Below, in pieces: positions 1 to 8,955 of a DNA stretch of 64,000 nucleotides. How positions within the stretch are numbered: position 1 is the first letter of the stretch; each line of letters starts with the position of its first letter. The DNA comes from Bacillus safensis. Its GTDB lineage: Bacteria > Bacillota > Bacilli > Bacillales > Bacillaceae. Made by a program: the position numbers and the translations under genes. Where the stretch lies: NCBI GenBank assembly GCA_030159235.1, contig BSBG01000007.1, forward strand, positions 1 to 64,000, in the 5' to 3' direction. The notes beneath the pieces were generated by a model. The model ran no database searches, was not told where the DNA came from, and worked only from the letters and a program-made list of their open reading frames with translations.

Positions 1-539
1 AGCTCTTTCCATTCTGATAACGAGCTTTCACGCACATGGGAAGGGTCTCTCAGTCTATTTAAATGATTAATAAATGAATCTTGTTCAGGGTTTTCAGGTG
101 CATAATGGTCGACGAGCAGAAATTTGCCGCCTTTCTTTAAGACGCGGCTGATTTCAGACATGGCTGCCGGGAGGTTTGGAAAGTGATGAGCAGCAAATCG
201 GCACGTCACTAATTCAAATGATTCATCAGGGAAGGGTAATGCTTCAGCGGCTGCCTGCTCAAAAGTAATGTGGGTCAGTTGGCGTTCTTCCGCAAGTGCA
301 GCAGCAACCTCGATCATTTTATGTGTGACATCAATACCAATTCCTTTAGAGATGACGTCTGAAAAGGAAAAAACGGTATGTCCTGCCGCACAGCCAATAT
401 CAAGTAAATGCTCATGTCCCTTCGCATTTGCTGTGGTTTTCATCCATTCTAGCTCTTCTCCTGCAGCAAATATGGGTGAATCTCGATAGTTCTCGGCATT
501 CTGTGAGAATTGGTTTTCTGCTTTAGCATATGGATTCAT
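1..539 (-). CDS. ycgJ: Class I SAM-dependent methyltransferase, C-terminus beyond window (YcgJ-like)
   Basis: Translating the minus strand from the ATG at 539 gives about 179 residues that run off the left edge, so the 3' end is missing. The SAM-binding motif I (LLDIGCAAGH, about residues 45-54) is followed by an acidic residue at the end of strand 2 (GIDV) and a motif-IV-like LPFPDESFELVTCRFAAHHF. This is the UbiE/YcgJ-type small-molecule methyltransferase layout, cytosolic with no signal peptide. The start is preceded by a purine-rich stretch (GGGGGAAAAG). It diverges from the LysR gene, as ycgJ and ycgK neighbour each other in B. subtilis. The fold is clear; the substrate is unknown and the symbol rests on synteny. 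Confidence 0.85.
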   Translation of the reverse strand, partial: MNPYAKAENQFSQNAENYRDSPIFAAGEELEWMKTTANAKGHEHLLDIGCAAGHTVFSFSDVISKGIGIDVTHKMIEVAAALAEERQLTHITFEQAAAEALPFPDESFELVTCRFAAHHFPNLPAAMSEISRVLKKGGKFLLVDHYAPENPEQDSFINHLNRLRDPSHVRESSLSEWKE

Positions 540-644
540 TTCTTTTCCCCCTTTATGTGTCTTTCTATCGTAGAATGCGGCTTGTTCTATGTCTAAGACT
601 TAAATCATATGGCGTCAATAGTTAAAAGCTATGAGGTGATAAAA

Positions 645-1574
645 GTGGATATACGTATGATGGAATATGTCATTGAAGTGTACCGGCAGCAAAGTTTTAC
701 AAAAGCAGCAGAAAAACTTCACATTGCACAGCCTTCTTTAAGTCAGCAAATTAAGAAGTTGGAGGGGGAATTAAACACACCCCTCTTTATTCGAAAGTAT
801 GGACAAGTCACGCCCACACCTCAAGGAAGTCGATTGATCAAAAGGGCTGAGAACATTTTGAAGGAACGAGACGATTTGCTGCGTGAGATGGAAGAAGCTA
901 CATACGAGGTGGGTAAGGAACTGAAAATCGGAGCGCCAGCCGTCACAGGAGGGTATGTCTTGCCAGGTTTGTTAAAAACCTTCTGTCAAACATATCCTCA
1001 TGTTCACGTTCAATTAATAGAAGAATCACCCCGTAAACTAGAGAGTCTGCTATTGGCTGGAAAACTGGATTTGGCTGTTTTGTCTATGCCTGTCGAGCAT
1101 GAATCATTGAAAACGAAACAAATGCTGATAGAGCCGCTCCTTCTGGCAGCCCCGCAAGCTGCTATGCCCTGGTTAACTTCGGAATTGAACGATATCATCA
1201 GGCAAGCATCGCAAAAAGAGAGTCATGATCAAGCAGTTCCTTTTCACCTTCTCGAAGGGGTTCCATTTATTATGCTGAAAGAGGGATACGGCTTTCGGCA
1301 AGTGGTCACGGAACTGTGCCGTCATCACGGTTTTCAGCCAAAAGTGGCTTTTGAAACAAGTCATATTCAAACAGCACAGGCATTGGTCAAAAACGAACTA
1401 GGGGTGACGGTCGTTCCAAAAATGGTGGCACAAGAGGAAAGGAACCAAGTCACTTATTTGCAAATTGATTCATGCCCAACCCGCACGCTTGTGTTTGCAT
1501 ATGTGGAAGAAAGGTATTTAACGAAAGCCGCCCAAGCCTTCATGGACCTTTATCAGAATCAGGAAAAGGCTTAA
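645..1574 (+). CDS. ycgK: LysR-family transcriptional regulator (YcgK-like)
   Basis: This is a 309-residue LysR-type regulator. The N-terminal winged helix-turn-helix is visible at about residues 10-40 (SFTKAAEKLHIAQPSLSQQIKKLE), followed by the linker helix and a periplasmic-binding-protein-like effector domain of about 210 residues. I chose the GTG at 645 because GAGGTGAT lies 5-8 bases upstream and the family begins at this point (VDIRMMEYVIEVY); the longer in-frame ATG at 609 has no ribosome site. It is transcribed away from the methyltransferase and converges on the amidase gene. Its effector and targets cannot be read from the sequence. Position matches ycgK next to ycgJ. Confidence 0.88.
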   Translation: MDIRMMEYVIEVYRQQSFTKAAEKLHIAQPSLSQQIKKLEGELNTPLFIRKYGQVTPTPQGSRLIKRAENILKERDDLLREMEEATYEVGKELKIGAPAVTGGYVLPGLLKTFCQTYPHVHVQLIEESPRKLESLLLAGKLDLAVLSMPVEHESLKTKQMLIEPLLLAAPQAAMPWLTSELNDIIRQASQKESHDQAVPFHLLEGVPFIMLKEGYGFRQVVTELCRHHGFQPKVAFETSHIQTAQALVKNELGVTVVPKMVAQEERNQVTYLQIDSCPTRTLVFAYVEERYLTKAAQAFMDLYQNQEKA

Positions 1575-1596
1575 ACAAACGTTTGATGAAATAGAA

Positions 1597-1626
1597 AAAA
1601 GCAGGAAAACAAAACACCCTGCTTTT
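1597..1626. terminator. Bidirectional intrinsic terminator between convergent genes
   Basis: AAAAGCAGG and CCTGCTTTT form a 9-bp stem with A and T runs on the two sides, so it can work in both directions. It sits between the LysR gene and the stop codon of the amidase gene. Confidence 0.75.
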
Positions 1627-2410
1627 AATATAAGTCCAGACGCTGATCCGTCATCACCGGAATTTGCTGTCTTACTTCGTCCACTAGCTGAAGATCAATT
1701 TCCGCATAATAAATGTCTTCGTCATCGTTTGTTTCAAGCAGAATGCGACCGAGTGGATCAATTACCATGGAGTGTCCAGGGAATTCTGTGTCCCTGCTTG
1801 TGCCAGTCCGGTTGACAGCAATCATAAATGACTGGTTCTCAATCGCTCTTGCAATGAGCAGGCTGCGCCAATGATCGACTCTGGCTGACGGCCATTGTGC
1901 TGTATTGACGAGGATCTTAGCCCCTTTGTTCACAAGTGTTCTAGAAAGCTGCGGGAAGCGGAGGTCATAGCAGATCATCGCGCCAATTTTCACATCTTCA
2001 CTATAGTCAAATAAACCAAGCTGATCACCAGCGGTTAAATAGTTGTGCTCATCCATTAGACGGAACAAGTGAATTTTATCATAATCTAACAGAAGCTCAC
2101 CTTGGCGGTTAAAGACATACATCGTGTTGGTGATGTTTTCATCTTCAGTCCGCTTATTTAATACACTGCCTGCGATGAGATATACTTGGTGCTTGCGGGC
2201 AAAGGAAGAAAAAAGCTGTTTTGTGCGTTCGCCGTTTACATCTGCAATCTGATCGGCTTGTTCAAGGGCGTAGCCGGTATTCCACATTTCGGGCAAAATG
2301 ATCAGGTCAGGCTGCTCTTGAGTTGCTTCTTCTAAGAAAGCTTCTGCTTTTTTAAAGTTCACTTCAGGTTCTCCGATTTGTACATCCATTTGGATCAGGG
2401 CGATTTTCAT
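1625..2410 (-). CDS. Carbon-nitrogen hydrolase (nitrilase superfamily, omega-amidase type)
   Basis: This 261-residue cytosolic enzyme has the nitrilase Glu-Lys-Cys triad: E41 (ILPEMW), K112 (DYDKIHLF) and C147 (ICYDLRF). The MDEH and RAIENQ.F segments resemble the omega-amidase branch that includes MtnU and Nit2, which deamidates alpha-keto acid amides such as alpha-ketoglutaramate. The ATG at 2410 has AAAAAAGGAGG a few bases upstream. No methionine-salvage genes are nearby, so I do not transfer the mtnU symbol. B. subtilis, as I recall, has no gene between ycgK and cah, so this looks like a lineage-specific insertion. Family is certain, substrate is inferred. Confidence 0.88.
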   Translation of the reverse strand: MKIALIQMDVQIGEPEVNFKKAEAFLEEATQEQPDLIILPEMWNTGYALEQADQIADVNGERTKQLFSSFARKHQVYLIAGSVLNKRTEDENITNTMYVFNRQGELLLDYDKIHLFRLMDEHNYLTAGDQLGLFDYSEDVKIGAMICYDLRFPQLSRTLVNKGAKILVNTAQWPSARVDHWRSLLIARAIENQSFMIAVNRTGTSRDTEFPGHSMVIDPLGRILLETNDDEDIYYAEIDLQLVDEVRQQIPVMTDQRLDLY

Positions 2411-2646
2411 AGGGGTTCCTCCTTTTTTCGCTATATGTCATGTGAAAATTCATGAACGATCGATCATCTTCATAAATATAAGTATAGGGTGATTCTGTCT
2501 AGTCTTTATGGTCAGTTTCTTTATCATAAAGGTTTCCATCATCTTTGCCAATAGAAATGTCAGAAGGTTTTGTTAAATGACTTTCTCAATCAAGAAATGA
2601 GTGGTATGATATATATAACTAATAAAACAAAGGGGAATAGTAGGGT

Positions 2647-3603
2647 ATGCAATTGTACGATTTATCACTAGAAGATCTAAAAAAATATAAACCAAAGAAA
2701 ACAGCACGTCCTGATTTCTCAGACTTTTGGAAGGCGTCGCTCGAAGAACTGCGTCAAGTGAAGGCAGATCCAGCGCTTGAACCTTATGACTATCCAGTGA
2801 AAGGGGTCAAGGTGTACCGCCTGACGTATCAAAGCTTTGGACATTCACGAATTGAAGGCTGGTACGCGGTACCAGATCAATCAGGTCCGCATCCAGCGCT
2901 CGTTCGTTTTCATGGCTATAATGCCAGCTATGATGGCGGCATTCACGACATCGTCAACTGGGCGCTGCATGGCTATGCGACATTTGGTATGCTCGTCCGC
3001 GGTCAAGGCGGCAGTGAAGATCAGGCAGTGACACCAGGCGGTCACGCTTTGGGATGGATGACAAAAGGTATTTTATCCAAGGAGACTTACTATTATCGGG
3101 GCGTTTATTTAGATGCCGTCCGTGCACTCGAAGTGATTCAATCCTTCCCCGAAGTAGATGAACACCGCATCGGCGCGATTGGAGGAAGTCAGGGAGGTGC
3201 ATTAGCGATCGCCGCCGCAGCCCTTTCAGACATTCCGAAGGTCGTAGCAGCAGATTATCCTTATTTATCAAACTTCGAGCGTGCAGTGGATGTTGCATTG
3301 GAGCAGCCTTATTTAGAAATCAATTCGTACTTTCGGAGAAATAGTGATCCGGAAGCGGAGGAAAAGGCATTTGAGACATTAAGCTATTTTGATTTAATCA
3401 ATTTAGCTGGATGGGTGAAACAGCCAACATTGATGGCGATTGGCCTGATTGACAAAATAACCCCGCCATCTACTGTGTTTGCGGCATATAATCATTTAGA
3501 AACAGATAAAGACTTAAAGGTGTATCGCTATTTTGGACACGAATATATCCCAGCTTTTCAAACAGAGAAGCTTGCCTTCTTACAAAAGCATTTGCTCAAA
3601 TAA
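2647..3603 (+). CDS. cah: Acetyl-xylan esterase / cephalosporin-C deacetylase (CE7 family)
   Basis: This 318-residue alpha/beta hydrolase removes O-acetyl groups from xylo-oligosaccharides and from cephalosporin C. The catalytic Ser181 lies in the GGSQGG elbow, with Asp269 (GLIDK) and His298 (FGHEY); the CE7 motif RGQGGS is at about 118-123. These positions and the overall sequence match the crystallised B. pumilus esterase as I remember it. There is no signal peptide, as expected for this intracellular hexameric enzyme that acts on imported oligosaccharides. AAAGGGG lies upstream of the ATG. It is monocistronic, ending in a strong terminator. Strong taxonomic marker for the B. pumilus group. 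Confidence 0.95.
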   Translation: MQLYDLSLEDLKKYKPKKTARPDFSDFWKASLEELRQVKADPALEPYDYPVKGVKVYRLTYQSFGHSRIEGWYAVPDQSGPHPALVRFHGYNASYDGGIHDIVNWALHGYATFGMLVRGQGGSEDQAVTPGGHALGWMTKGILSKETYYYRGVYLDAVRALEVIQSFPEVDEHRIGAIGGSQGGALAIAAAALSDIPKVVAADYPYLSNFERAVDVALEQPYLEINSYFRRNSDPEAEEKAFETLSYFDLINLAGWVKQPTLMAIGLIDKITPPSTVFAAYNHLETDKDLKVYRYFGHEYIPAFQTEKLAFLQKHLLK

Positions 3604-3610
3604 AAGAACA

Positions 3611-3640
3611 AAGAGGCCACTCTAGGAGGGCCTCTTTTTT
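3611..3640 (+). terminator. Intrinsic terminator after cah
   Basis: AAGAGGCC pairs with GGCCTCTT across a 10-base loop and is followed by a T run. It overlaps the 3' end of the convergent membrane-protein gene and may serve both. Confidence 0.85.
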
Positions 3641-3953
3641 AATAACTCGTATTCTGTCTTGTTTTTTCATCAGGCACTAACGCCGTGATAATAAGGGCAA
3701 GAGCTGTGATGATATGAAGGATGAATCCGAGTATCGGAATCCAGGCGAGGCATGATGTGACAATTCCGATGATACTTCCAATCATTGGTCCTTGGTCTCG
3801 CTTCGATAAGACGAGTGTGATAATATGCAGAATAAGCATGACCATGAGCGGTGAATAGCCATTACTGATGACAAATAAACCTCCAATCACAGGGATGGCG
3901 AGACAGGCTTCAAAAATCCCGGTGATCCATTTCATGATGCGAGATATAGACAT
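3639..3953 (-). CDS. Small integral membrane protein of unknown function
   Basis: A 104-residue protein with about three hydrophobic helices (about residues 8-30, 36-50 and 57-90) and a short charged C-terminus. I start it at the ATG at 3953 (MSISRIMKWITGIF) because AAAAAGGAG lies 8 bases upstream; the longer frame from 4004 would add a charged, unlikely leader. The helical hairpin pattern with glycines at the helix turns resembles small uncharacterised Bacillus membrane proteins. I do not recognise a specific family or role. It is convergent with cah and divergent from ycgL. Confidence 0.7.
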   Translation of the reverse strand: MSISRIMKWITGIFEACLAIPVIGGLFVISNGYSPLMVMLILHIITLVLSKRDQGPMIGSIIGIVTSCLAWIPILGFILHIITALALIITALVPDEKTRQNTSY

Positions 3954-4042
3954 GAGATCCAACTCCTTTTTCTTATATGTCTTATTCGTATTTTCCCTAA
4001 ACATGAAGAAGTCATGCAGAATTCTATAGAAAGAGTTGATGG

Positions 4043-4816
4043 ATGATGCGAGAGAGAATCAAAGAAGAGCTGAAAATCATCGAAGAAACGTATGACGTCA
4101 AGATTTGCCTCGCAGTCGAATCAGGCAGCAGGGCTTGGGGATTTCCTTCGACTGATAGCGATTATGATGTTCGCTTTTTATATGTTCCTCGAAAAGAATG
4201 GTATTGGGCGATGGAAGAGCATCGTGATGTCATTGAACGGCCGATTGCTGACGTGCTTGATATAAGCGGCTGGGAGCTTAGAAAGGCACTTCGCTTATTC
4301 AATAAATCGAATCCGTCCATCATGGAATGGCTGTCTTCTGACATCATCTATGCTGAATCCTTCTCGTTGGCAAAACAGCTAAGAGACTTAAAGGATCGAG
4401 CCTTTTACCCTGCGGCTTTGATGTATCACTACATCAATATGGCGAAGCGGAATGAGAGTCAATATTTACGAGGAGAGCAAGTCCGAATCAAGAAGTATTT
4501 TTATGTACTTCGTCCGCTGCTTGCTTGTCAGTGGATTGAACGTTACCGGACGGTTCCGCCGATGGATTTTCATGAATTGTTGCAAGAGCTTGTGGAGGAT
4601 GGACCGCTTTTAGCTGAAATTCATGAGCTGCTCAAACGCAAAATGGACGGTGTAGAAATGGATTTAGAGAACCGGCTTGCACATGTCCATCCATTTATCG
4701 ACAAAGAGCTGGCGCGTTTTCAAGAATTGGTGAAAAGCTACAATCAGCCGAAAGATCATCTGATGCAAGAATTAAATGAGCTGATGCAGTCTACCCTTGA
4801 TGAGGTGTGGGCGTAA
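4043..4816 (+). CDS. ycgL: Predicted nucleotidyltransferase (YcgL, RlaP-like DNA polymerase beta superfamily)
   Basis: A 257-residue protein whose N-terminus carries the minimal nucleotidyltransferase signature: Gly28-Ser29 (ESGSRAWGF) followed by Asp40 and Asp42 (DSDYDVRF), which would bind the metal and NTP. The rest is a helical domain with the WLSSDIIY segment typical of the RlaP/YcgL family. In some bacteria RlaP proteins are linked to RNA repair, but the B. subtilis protein has no established substrate. AAGAG at 4031-4035 precedes the start; ATG at 4046 is an equally possible start. Gene order ycgL-putB-putC matches B. subtilis. Confidence 0.85.
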   Translation: MMRERIKEELKIIEETYDVKICLAVESGSRAWGFPSTDSDYDVRFLYVPRKEWYWAMEEHRDVIERPIADVLDISGWELRKALRLFNKSNPSIMEWLSSDIIYAESFSLAKQLRDLKDRAFYPAALMYHYINMAKRNESQYLRGEQVRIKKYFYVLRPLLACQWIERYRTVPPMDFHELLQELVEDGPLLAEIHELLKRKMDGVEMDLENRLAHVHPFIDKELARFQELVKSYNQPKDHLMQELNELMQSTLDEVWA

Positions 4817-4821
4817 GCAGG

Positions 4822-4855
4822 GAAGAGCCAGCCGGAGGAGGCAGGCTCTTTTTTA
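4822..4855 (+). terminator. Intrinsic terminator after ycgL
   Basis: AAGAGCC and GGCTCTT form the outer stem, with an inner GCC/GGC, followed by a T run. It separates ycgL from the proline operon. Confidence 0.82.
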
Positions 4856-4910
4856 TCTCTTATTGTGATAAAACCACAAAAAAAGTCAGAATTTTTGTCA
4901 TCTTCAAATA

Positions 4911-4940
4911 TTGTAGCGGACAGCTCATGAGCCTTACAAT
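4911..4940 (+). promoter_or_regulatory. Candidate sigma-A promoter of putB-putC
   Basis: TTGTAG (4911-4916) and TACAAT (4935-4940) are separated by 18 bases and lie 36 bases upstream of the putB start. PutR activation would be expected nearby, but I cannot identify its operator. Consensus match only. Confidence 0.5.
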
Positions 4941-4976
4941 AAAGACATAGCTTACAAAGAGTGGGAGGTGCCCTTT

Positions 4977-5894
4977 ATGGAGTCGGTCACAAGAAATTTC
5001 TTCTTGTTTTTGTCAAAGAGCAGTCTCTTGAACCATATTGCTCGTAATTGGGGAAGTGCTGTTGCATCTAAGAAAATCATCGGAGGGAAGAATTTTGAAA
5101 GTGCCATCCCTGTCATCAAACGATTAAATGAACAAGGAATGGCCGTAACAGTCGATCACCTTGGTGAGTTTGTCACAAAGGCCGAGATTGCAAATGAGCG
5201 GACGACTGAGTGTATTCAAACCATTCAGCGGATTGCAGAGGCCAAGCTCAATTCTCATGTGTCACTTAAAATGACATCACTTGGCTTGGATATTGACGAT
5301 GACCTTGTGTATCGCAATATGAAAAGTATTTTAGATACGGCCGAGAAACACCGGATCATGGTAACAATCGATATGGAGGATGAACAGCGCTGTCAAAAAA
5401 CGCTGGACATTTTTAAAGAGATGAAATCTCAATATGAGTATGTCAGTACGGTCTTGCAGGCGTATTTGTACAGAACAGAAAAGGATCTTGATGACCTAAA
5501 TGAGCTGCATCCATTTTTAAGACTTGTAAAGGGTGCCTATAAGGAATCCGCCGATGTGGCGTATCCAAACAAAAAAGACGTCGATCACAATTATCAAAAG
5601 CTGATCGAAAAGCAATTACTCACAGGGAACTATACAGCCATTGCGACACATGACGATCAAATGATCGAGTTCACGAAAAACATTGTGAAAAAACACAATA
5701 TACAGACAAGTCAGTTCGAATTTCAAATGCTGTATGGCATGAGATCAGAAACGCAGCAGGCACTTGTGAAGGAAGGCTATCAAATGAGGGTCTATACCCC
5801 GTATGGACGAGAGTGGTATGGCTACTACATGAGACGTCTTGCAGAACGGCCGGCAAACATTGCCTTTGCTTTAAAAGGGATGACGAGAAAATAA
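4977..5894 (+). CDS. putB: Proline dehydrogenase
   Basis: A 305-residue monofunctional proline dehydrogenase, the FAD enzyme that oxidises proline to 1-pyrroline-5-carboxylate as the first step of proline use. The TIM-barrel pattern is clear: VTVDHLGEFV, HVSLKMTSLGLDID, RLVKGAYKES with the catalytic-site Lys-Gly-Ala, ATHDDQMIEF, QFEFQMLYG, and the C-terminal RVYTPYG..W..Y.MRRLAERP that binds substrate. The ATG at 4977 is preceded by GGGAGG with 8 bases of spacing; the upstream in-frame GTG at 4968 overlaps that site. Followed after 23 bases by putC, so one operon, and likely proline-induced through PutR. Confidence 0.95.
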   Translation: MESVTRNFFLFLSKSSLLNHIARNWGSAVASKKIIGGKNFESAIPVIKRLNEQGMAVTVDHLGEFVTKAEIANERTTECIQTIQRIAEAKLNSHVSLKMTSLGLDIDDDLVYRNMKSILDTAEKHRIMVTIDMEDEQRCQKTLDIFKEMKSQYEYVSTVLQAYLYRTEKDLDDLNELHPFLRLVKGAYKESADVAYPNKKDVDHNYQKLIEKQLLTGNYTAIATHDDQMIEFTKNIVKKHNIQTSQFEFQMLYGMRSETQQALVKEGYQMRVYTPYGREWYGYYMRRLAERPANIAFALKGMTRK

Positions 5895-5917
5895 TTTGAA
5901 ACGGGAGCGTGACAAAG

Positions 5918-7465
5918 ATGACAACACCTTACAAGCATGAACCATTCACGGATTTTAGCCAGGAGGAAAATCGAAAAGCGTTTGAACAAGCATTAGCTAA
6001 AGTAACTGAATCTCTTGGGCAAACCTATCCGCTCGTGATCAATGGAGAAAGAATCGAAACGAAAGACCAGATTGTCTCAATTAATCCAGCGAAAAAGGAT
6101 GAAGTCGTTGGAACCGTATCAAAGGCTGGGAAGGAAGAGGCAGAACAAGCGGTTCAAGCTGCGGCGAAAGCATTCGAAACATGGCGCTACACGTCTCCAG
6201 AAGAAAGAGCGGGTGTCATATTCCGTGCTGCTGCAAGCATTCGCCGTAAAAAGCATGAGTATTCAGCTCTTCTTGTAAAAGAAGCAGGTAAGCCTTGGAA
6301 TGAAGCAGATGCAGATACAGCAGAAGCGATCGACTTCCTAGAGTATTACGCCCGTCAAATGCTGGAGCTGGCGAAAGGCAAACCAGTAAATAGCCGCGAA
6401 GGGGAACGCAATCAATACGTGTACACACCAACTGGCGTGACGCTCGTTATTCCACCGTGGAACTTCTTGTTTGCCATCATGGCAGGTACAACAGTAGCTC
6501 CGATCGTCACAGGAAATACGGTTGTCTTAAAACCAGCAAGTGCGACGCCAGTCATTGCAGCCCGTTTTGTGGAAGAGCTTGAGCAAGCAGGTCTGCCAGA
6601 AGGTGTTGTCAACTTTGTACCAGGAAGCGGAGCAGAGGTTGGAGATTACTTAGTAGATCATCCGAAAACAAGCCTGATTACATTCACTGGTTCAAGAGAA
6701 GTAGGGACACGTATCTTTGAACGCGCAGCAAAAGTGCAGCCAGGTCAGCAGCATTTAAAGCGTGTTATTGCTGAAATGGGCGGTAAAGATACAGTGGTTG
6801 TGGATGAAGATGCAGATGTTGAATTAGCGGCTAACGCCATTTTCACATCAGCCTTCGGTTTTTCAGGTCAGAAATGTTCGGCTGGATCTCGGGCTGTCGT
6901 TCACGAGAAGCTGTATGACCAAGTGGTTGAGCGAGTGAAGGAAATCACAGAAACGAAAACAACAGCCAACCCACTTTCTGCGGATGTCTATATGGGACCT
7001 GTCATTGATCAAGCGTCCTTTGACAAGATCACCGATTATATCGAGGTTGGCAAACAGGAAGGACGCTTAGTCACTGGCGGGACGAGTGATGATTCGGAAG
7101 GATACTTCATCCACCCGACCATTTTTGCAGATCTTGAGCCAACTTCCCGCTTGATGCAAGAAGAAATCTTTGGACCAGTCTTGGCCTTCTCGAAAGTCTC
7201 TAGCTTTGATGAGGCACTTGAAGTAGCCAATAACACAGAATACGGTTTAACAGGTGCGGTTATTACCAATAATCGTAATCACATCAACCGTGCGAAGCAG
7301 GAGTTCCATGTGGGGAACCTTTACTTTAACCGTAATTGCACAGGAGCCATCGTTGGCTACCATCCATTTGGCGGATTCAAAATGTCAGGAACGGATTCAA
7401 AAGCAGGCGGGCCAGATTACCTAGCACTGCATATGCAGGCAAAAACGATTAGTGAAATGTTTTAA
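5918..7465 (+). CDS. putC: 1-pyrroline-5-carboxylate dehydrogenase
   Basis: A 515-residue aldehyde dehydrogenase that oxidises glutamate semialdehyde to glutamate with NAD, the second step of proline catabolism. Visible features are the PWNF and TGSREVG NAD-site motifs, VIAEMGGKD with the general-base Glu, and the nucleophile Cys320 in GQKCSAGSR. The C-terminal [16 protein letters not shown] is typical of the RocA/PutC subgroup. The ATG at 5918 has GGGAG 10 bases upstream; an earlier GTG at 5909 is too close to it. Its length equals that of B. subtilis PutC (YcgN) as I recall. Confidence 0.95.
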   Translation: MTTPYKHEPFTDFSQEENRKAFEQALAKVTESLGQTYPLVINGERIETKDQIVSINPAKKDEVVGTVSKAGKEEAEQAVQAAAKAFETWRYTSPEERAGVIFRAAASIRRKKHEYSALLVKEAGKPWNEADADTAEAIDFLEYYARQMLELAKGKPVNSREGERNQYVYTPTGVTLVIPPWNFLFAIMAGTTVAPIVTGNTVVLKPASATPVIAARFVEELEQAGLPEGVVNFVPGSGAEVGDYLVDHPKTSLITFTGSREVGTRIFERAAKVQPGQQHLKRVIAEMGGKDTVVVDEDADVELAANAIFTSAFGFSGQKCSAGSRAVVHEKLYDQVVERVKEITETKTTANPLSADVYMGPVIDQASFDKITDYIEVGKQEGRLVTGGTSDDSEGYFIHPTIFADLEPTSRLMQEEIFGPVLAFSKVSSFDEALEVANNTEYGLTGAVITNNRNHINRAKQEFHVGNLYFNRNCTGAIVGYHPFGGFKMSGTDSKAGGPDYLALHMQAKTISEMF

Positions 7466-7470
7466 TATGG

Positions 7471-7509
7471 AAAAGCATGAGCCTGTGTAGACGGGTTCAT
7501 GCTTTTTTT
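7471..7509 (+). terminator. Intrinsic terminator after putC
   Basis: AAAAGCATGA pairs with TCATGCTTTT, with inner CC/GG pairs and a T run to 7508. It ends the putBC unit and separates it from putR. Confidence 0.85.
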
Positions 7510-7590
7510 GCCTGTCTACGACTTGTTTCTATACAAATCTGACTGGAAAGAAGTATGATAAATGTATTACTTAATCAGGGAGCAATCGGG

Positions 7591-8823
7591 ATGGAAGAGA
7601 TATTAGAAAAGCTTCACACATTTTTTGATGTCGATAAATTAATTGCATTTATTAGCGGGTATTTAAAGAAACCAGTCATTTTAGAAAGCACAGAGTGTCA
7701 GCTCCTTGCTTATAATTCTTACAGCATTCAGCAATTTGACCCAGTGAATCAGCAAACGATTTTCTCAAAGGAATGTCCGGGGTCTGTGGTCGATTGGTTA
7801 AAGAAAACAGGGGTCATTGAGCGGCTTCTCGCCGATTCAAATCCTTTTTATGTGAACGGTCATGACGAGCTCGGTTTTAATCGGCGGGTGGCAGTGAGCG
7901 CAAAGCATAAACAAGAGGTTGTAGGCTTTATTTGGGTGCAGGACATCGAGGACTCTCTCTCTCAGGAGGAGCTGCAATTTTTACATGAAGCTTCCTTTCA
8001 AGTGGGAAAAGTGATTTATAAGAATAAGAAACAGCTTGAGAAAAAGGAAGGCAAGATTGAAGAATTTTTCAAAAAGGTCATGGATGATCATTTCTATACA
8101 GAAGAAGAGCTGAAATGGGAGGCTGAGAACTTAAGCATTCCACTGCCAGCCGTATTTACCGTCATGGTCGTGCACGCTGCTGATAACAAAAGTGAGACGG
8201 CAGAAGATGTGAAGGATGTCATTCGAACGTATTTACAGCTAGAGGATAAGGTGAATCATGTCTATTCGGTTCAATCAGATATCGTCGTCATATTAGGGAG
8301 TCTCTCAGACCGTCACTCACCGAAAGCGACTGCTGCTGATGTTATCGCACATCTGCAATCGAAAACGAACGCCCATCCTTCCCCTTTGTATATCGGGATG
8401 GGAAGAGAGTATCGTGATGTCATGAAAATGAGCACAAGTCGTTTTGAAGCGATAGAGGTTGTGAAGGCAGTGAAAATTGTCGGTGGACAAGGACTGATTC
8501 CGTACGATTATGAGAATTTAGGCGTCTTCCGGTTTTTAGACTCTATCTACAGCCATCAAAAAAAGAAAAATGACTTTAATCCAGATTTGTTACGTTTGAA
8601 GAAAAAAGACCGCGAGAGCCAAACCTCGTTTTTAAAAACGCTAGAAGTCTACTTATTGAATAACTGCAAGCTAAAGCCGGCTGCGGAGCAGTTATTTATT
8701 CATCAAAATACATTAAACTACCGAATGAAACAAATTTTTGAAATGACCTCGATTGATTTAAGTCATTTTAGTCAGCGATGTGAGTTGTTTATTGAATTGA
8801 TGCTGATGAAAAAAGATCAATAA
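7591..8823 (+). CDS. putR: PucR-family proline-responsive activator
   Basis: This is the activator of the proline catabolic genes, as in B. subtilis PutR. The N-terminal half carries a GAF-like sensory segment. The C-terminus has the PucR helix-turn-helix (YLLNNCKLKPAAEQLFIHQNTLNYRMKQI, about residues 355-385). I start at the ATG at 7591 (about 410 residues), which has AGGGAG 8 bases upstream; a frame from 7555 would add 12 residues with a weaker GGAAAG site. In B. subtilis the permease putP lies between putC and putR; here only a 125-base gap with a terminator separates them. Confidence 0.88.
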   Translation: MEEILEKLHTFFDVDKLIAFISGYLKKPVILESTECQLLAYNSYSIQQFDPVNQQTIFSKECPGSVVDWLKKTGVIERLLADSNPFYVNGHDELGFNRRVAVSAKHKQEVVGFIWVQDIEDSLSQEELQFLHEASFQVGKVIYKNKKQLEKKEGKIEEFFKKVMDDHFYTEEELKWEAENLSIPLPAVFTVMVVHAADNKSETAEDVKDVIRTYLQLEDKVNHVYSVQSDIVVILGSLSDRHSPKATAADVIAHLQSKTNAHPSPLYIGMGREYRDVMKMSTSRFEAIEVVKAVKIVGGQGLIPYDYENLGVFRFLDSIYSHQKKKNDFNPDLLRLKKKDRESQTSFLKTLEVYLLNNCKLKPAAEQLFIHQNTLNYRMKQIFEMTSIDLSHFSQRCELFIELMLMKKDQ

Positions 8824-8828
8824 TCTTC

Positions 8829-8870
8829 ATGAAATCCGCAGGTGCACAGGACCACCTGCGGGTTTTCATG
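8829..8870. terminator. Intrinsic terminator after putR
   Basis: TCCGCAGGTG pairs with CACCTGCGGG, flanked by outer CATGAAA/TTTTCATG pairs. A short T run follows the inner stem. Strong hairpin just after the putR stop. Confidence 0.8.
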
Positions 8871-8955
8871 TGAAATGCAAAAATGGCATACAACTGCTGT
8901 GTTTCGTTGTATGATAGATAAAGATTTTATGTGAAAAGTGAAAGGGGGGCCACCT

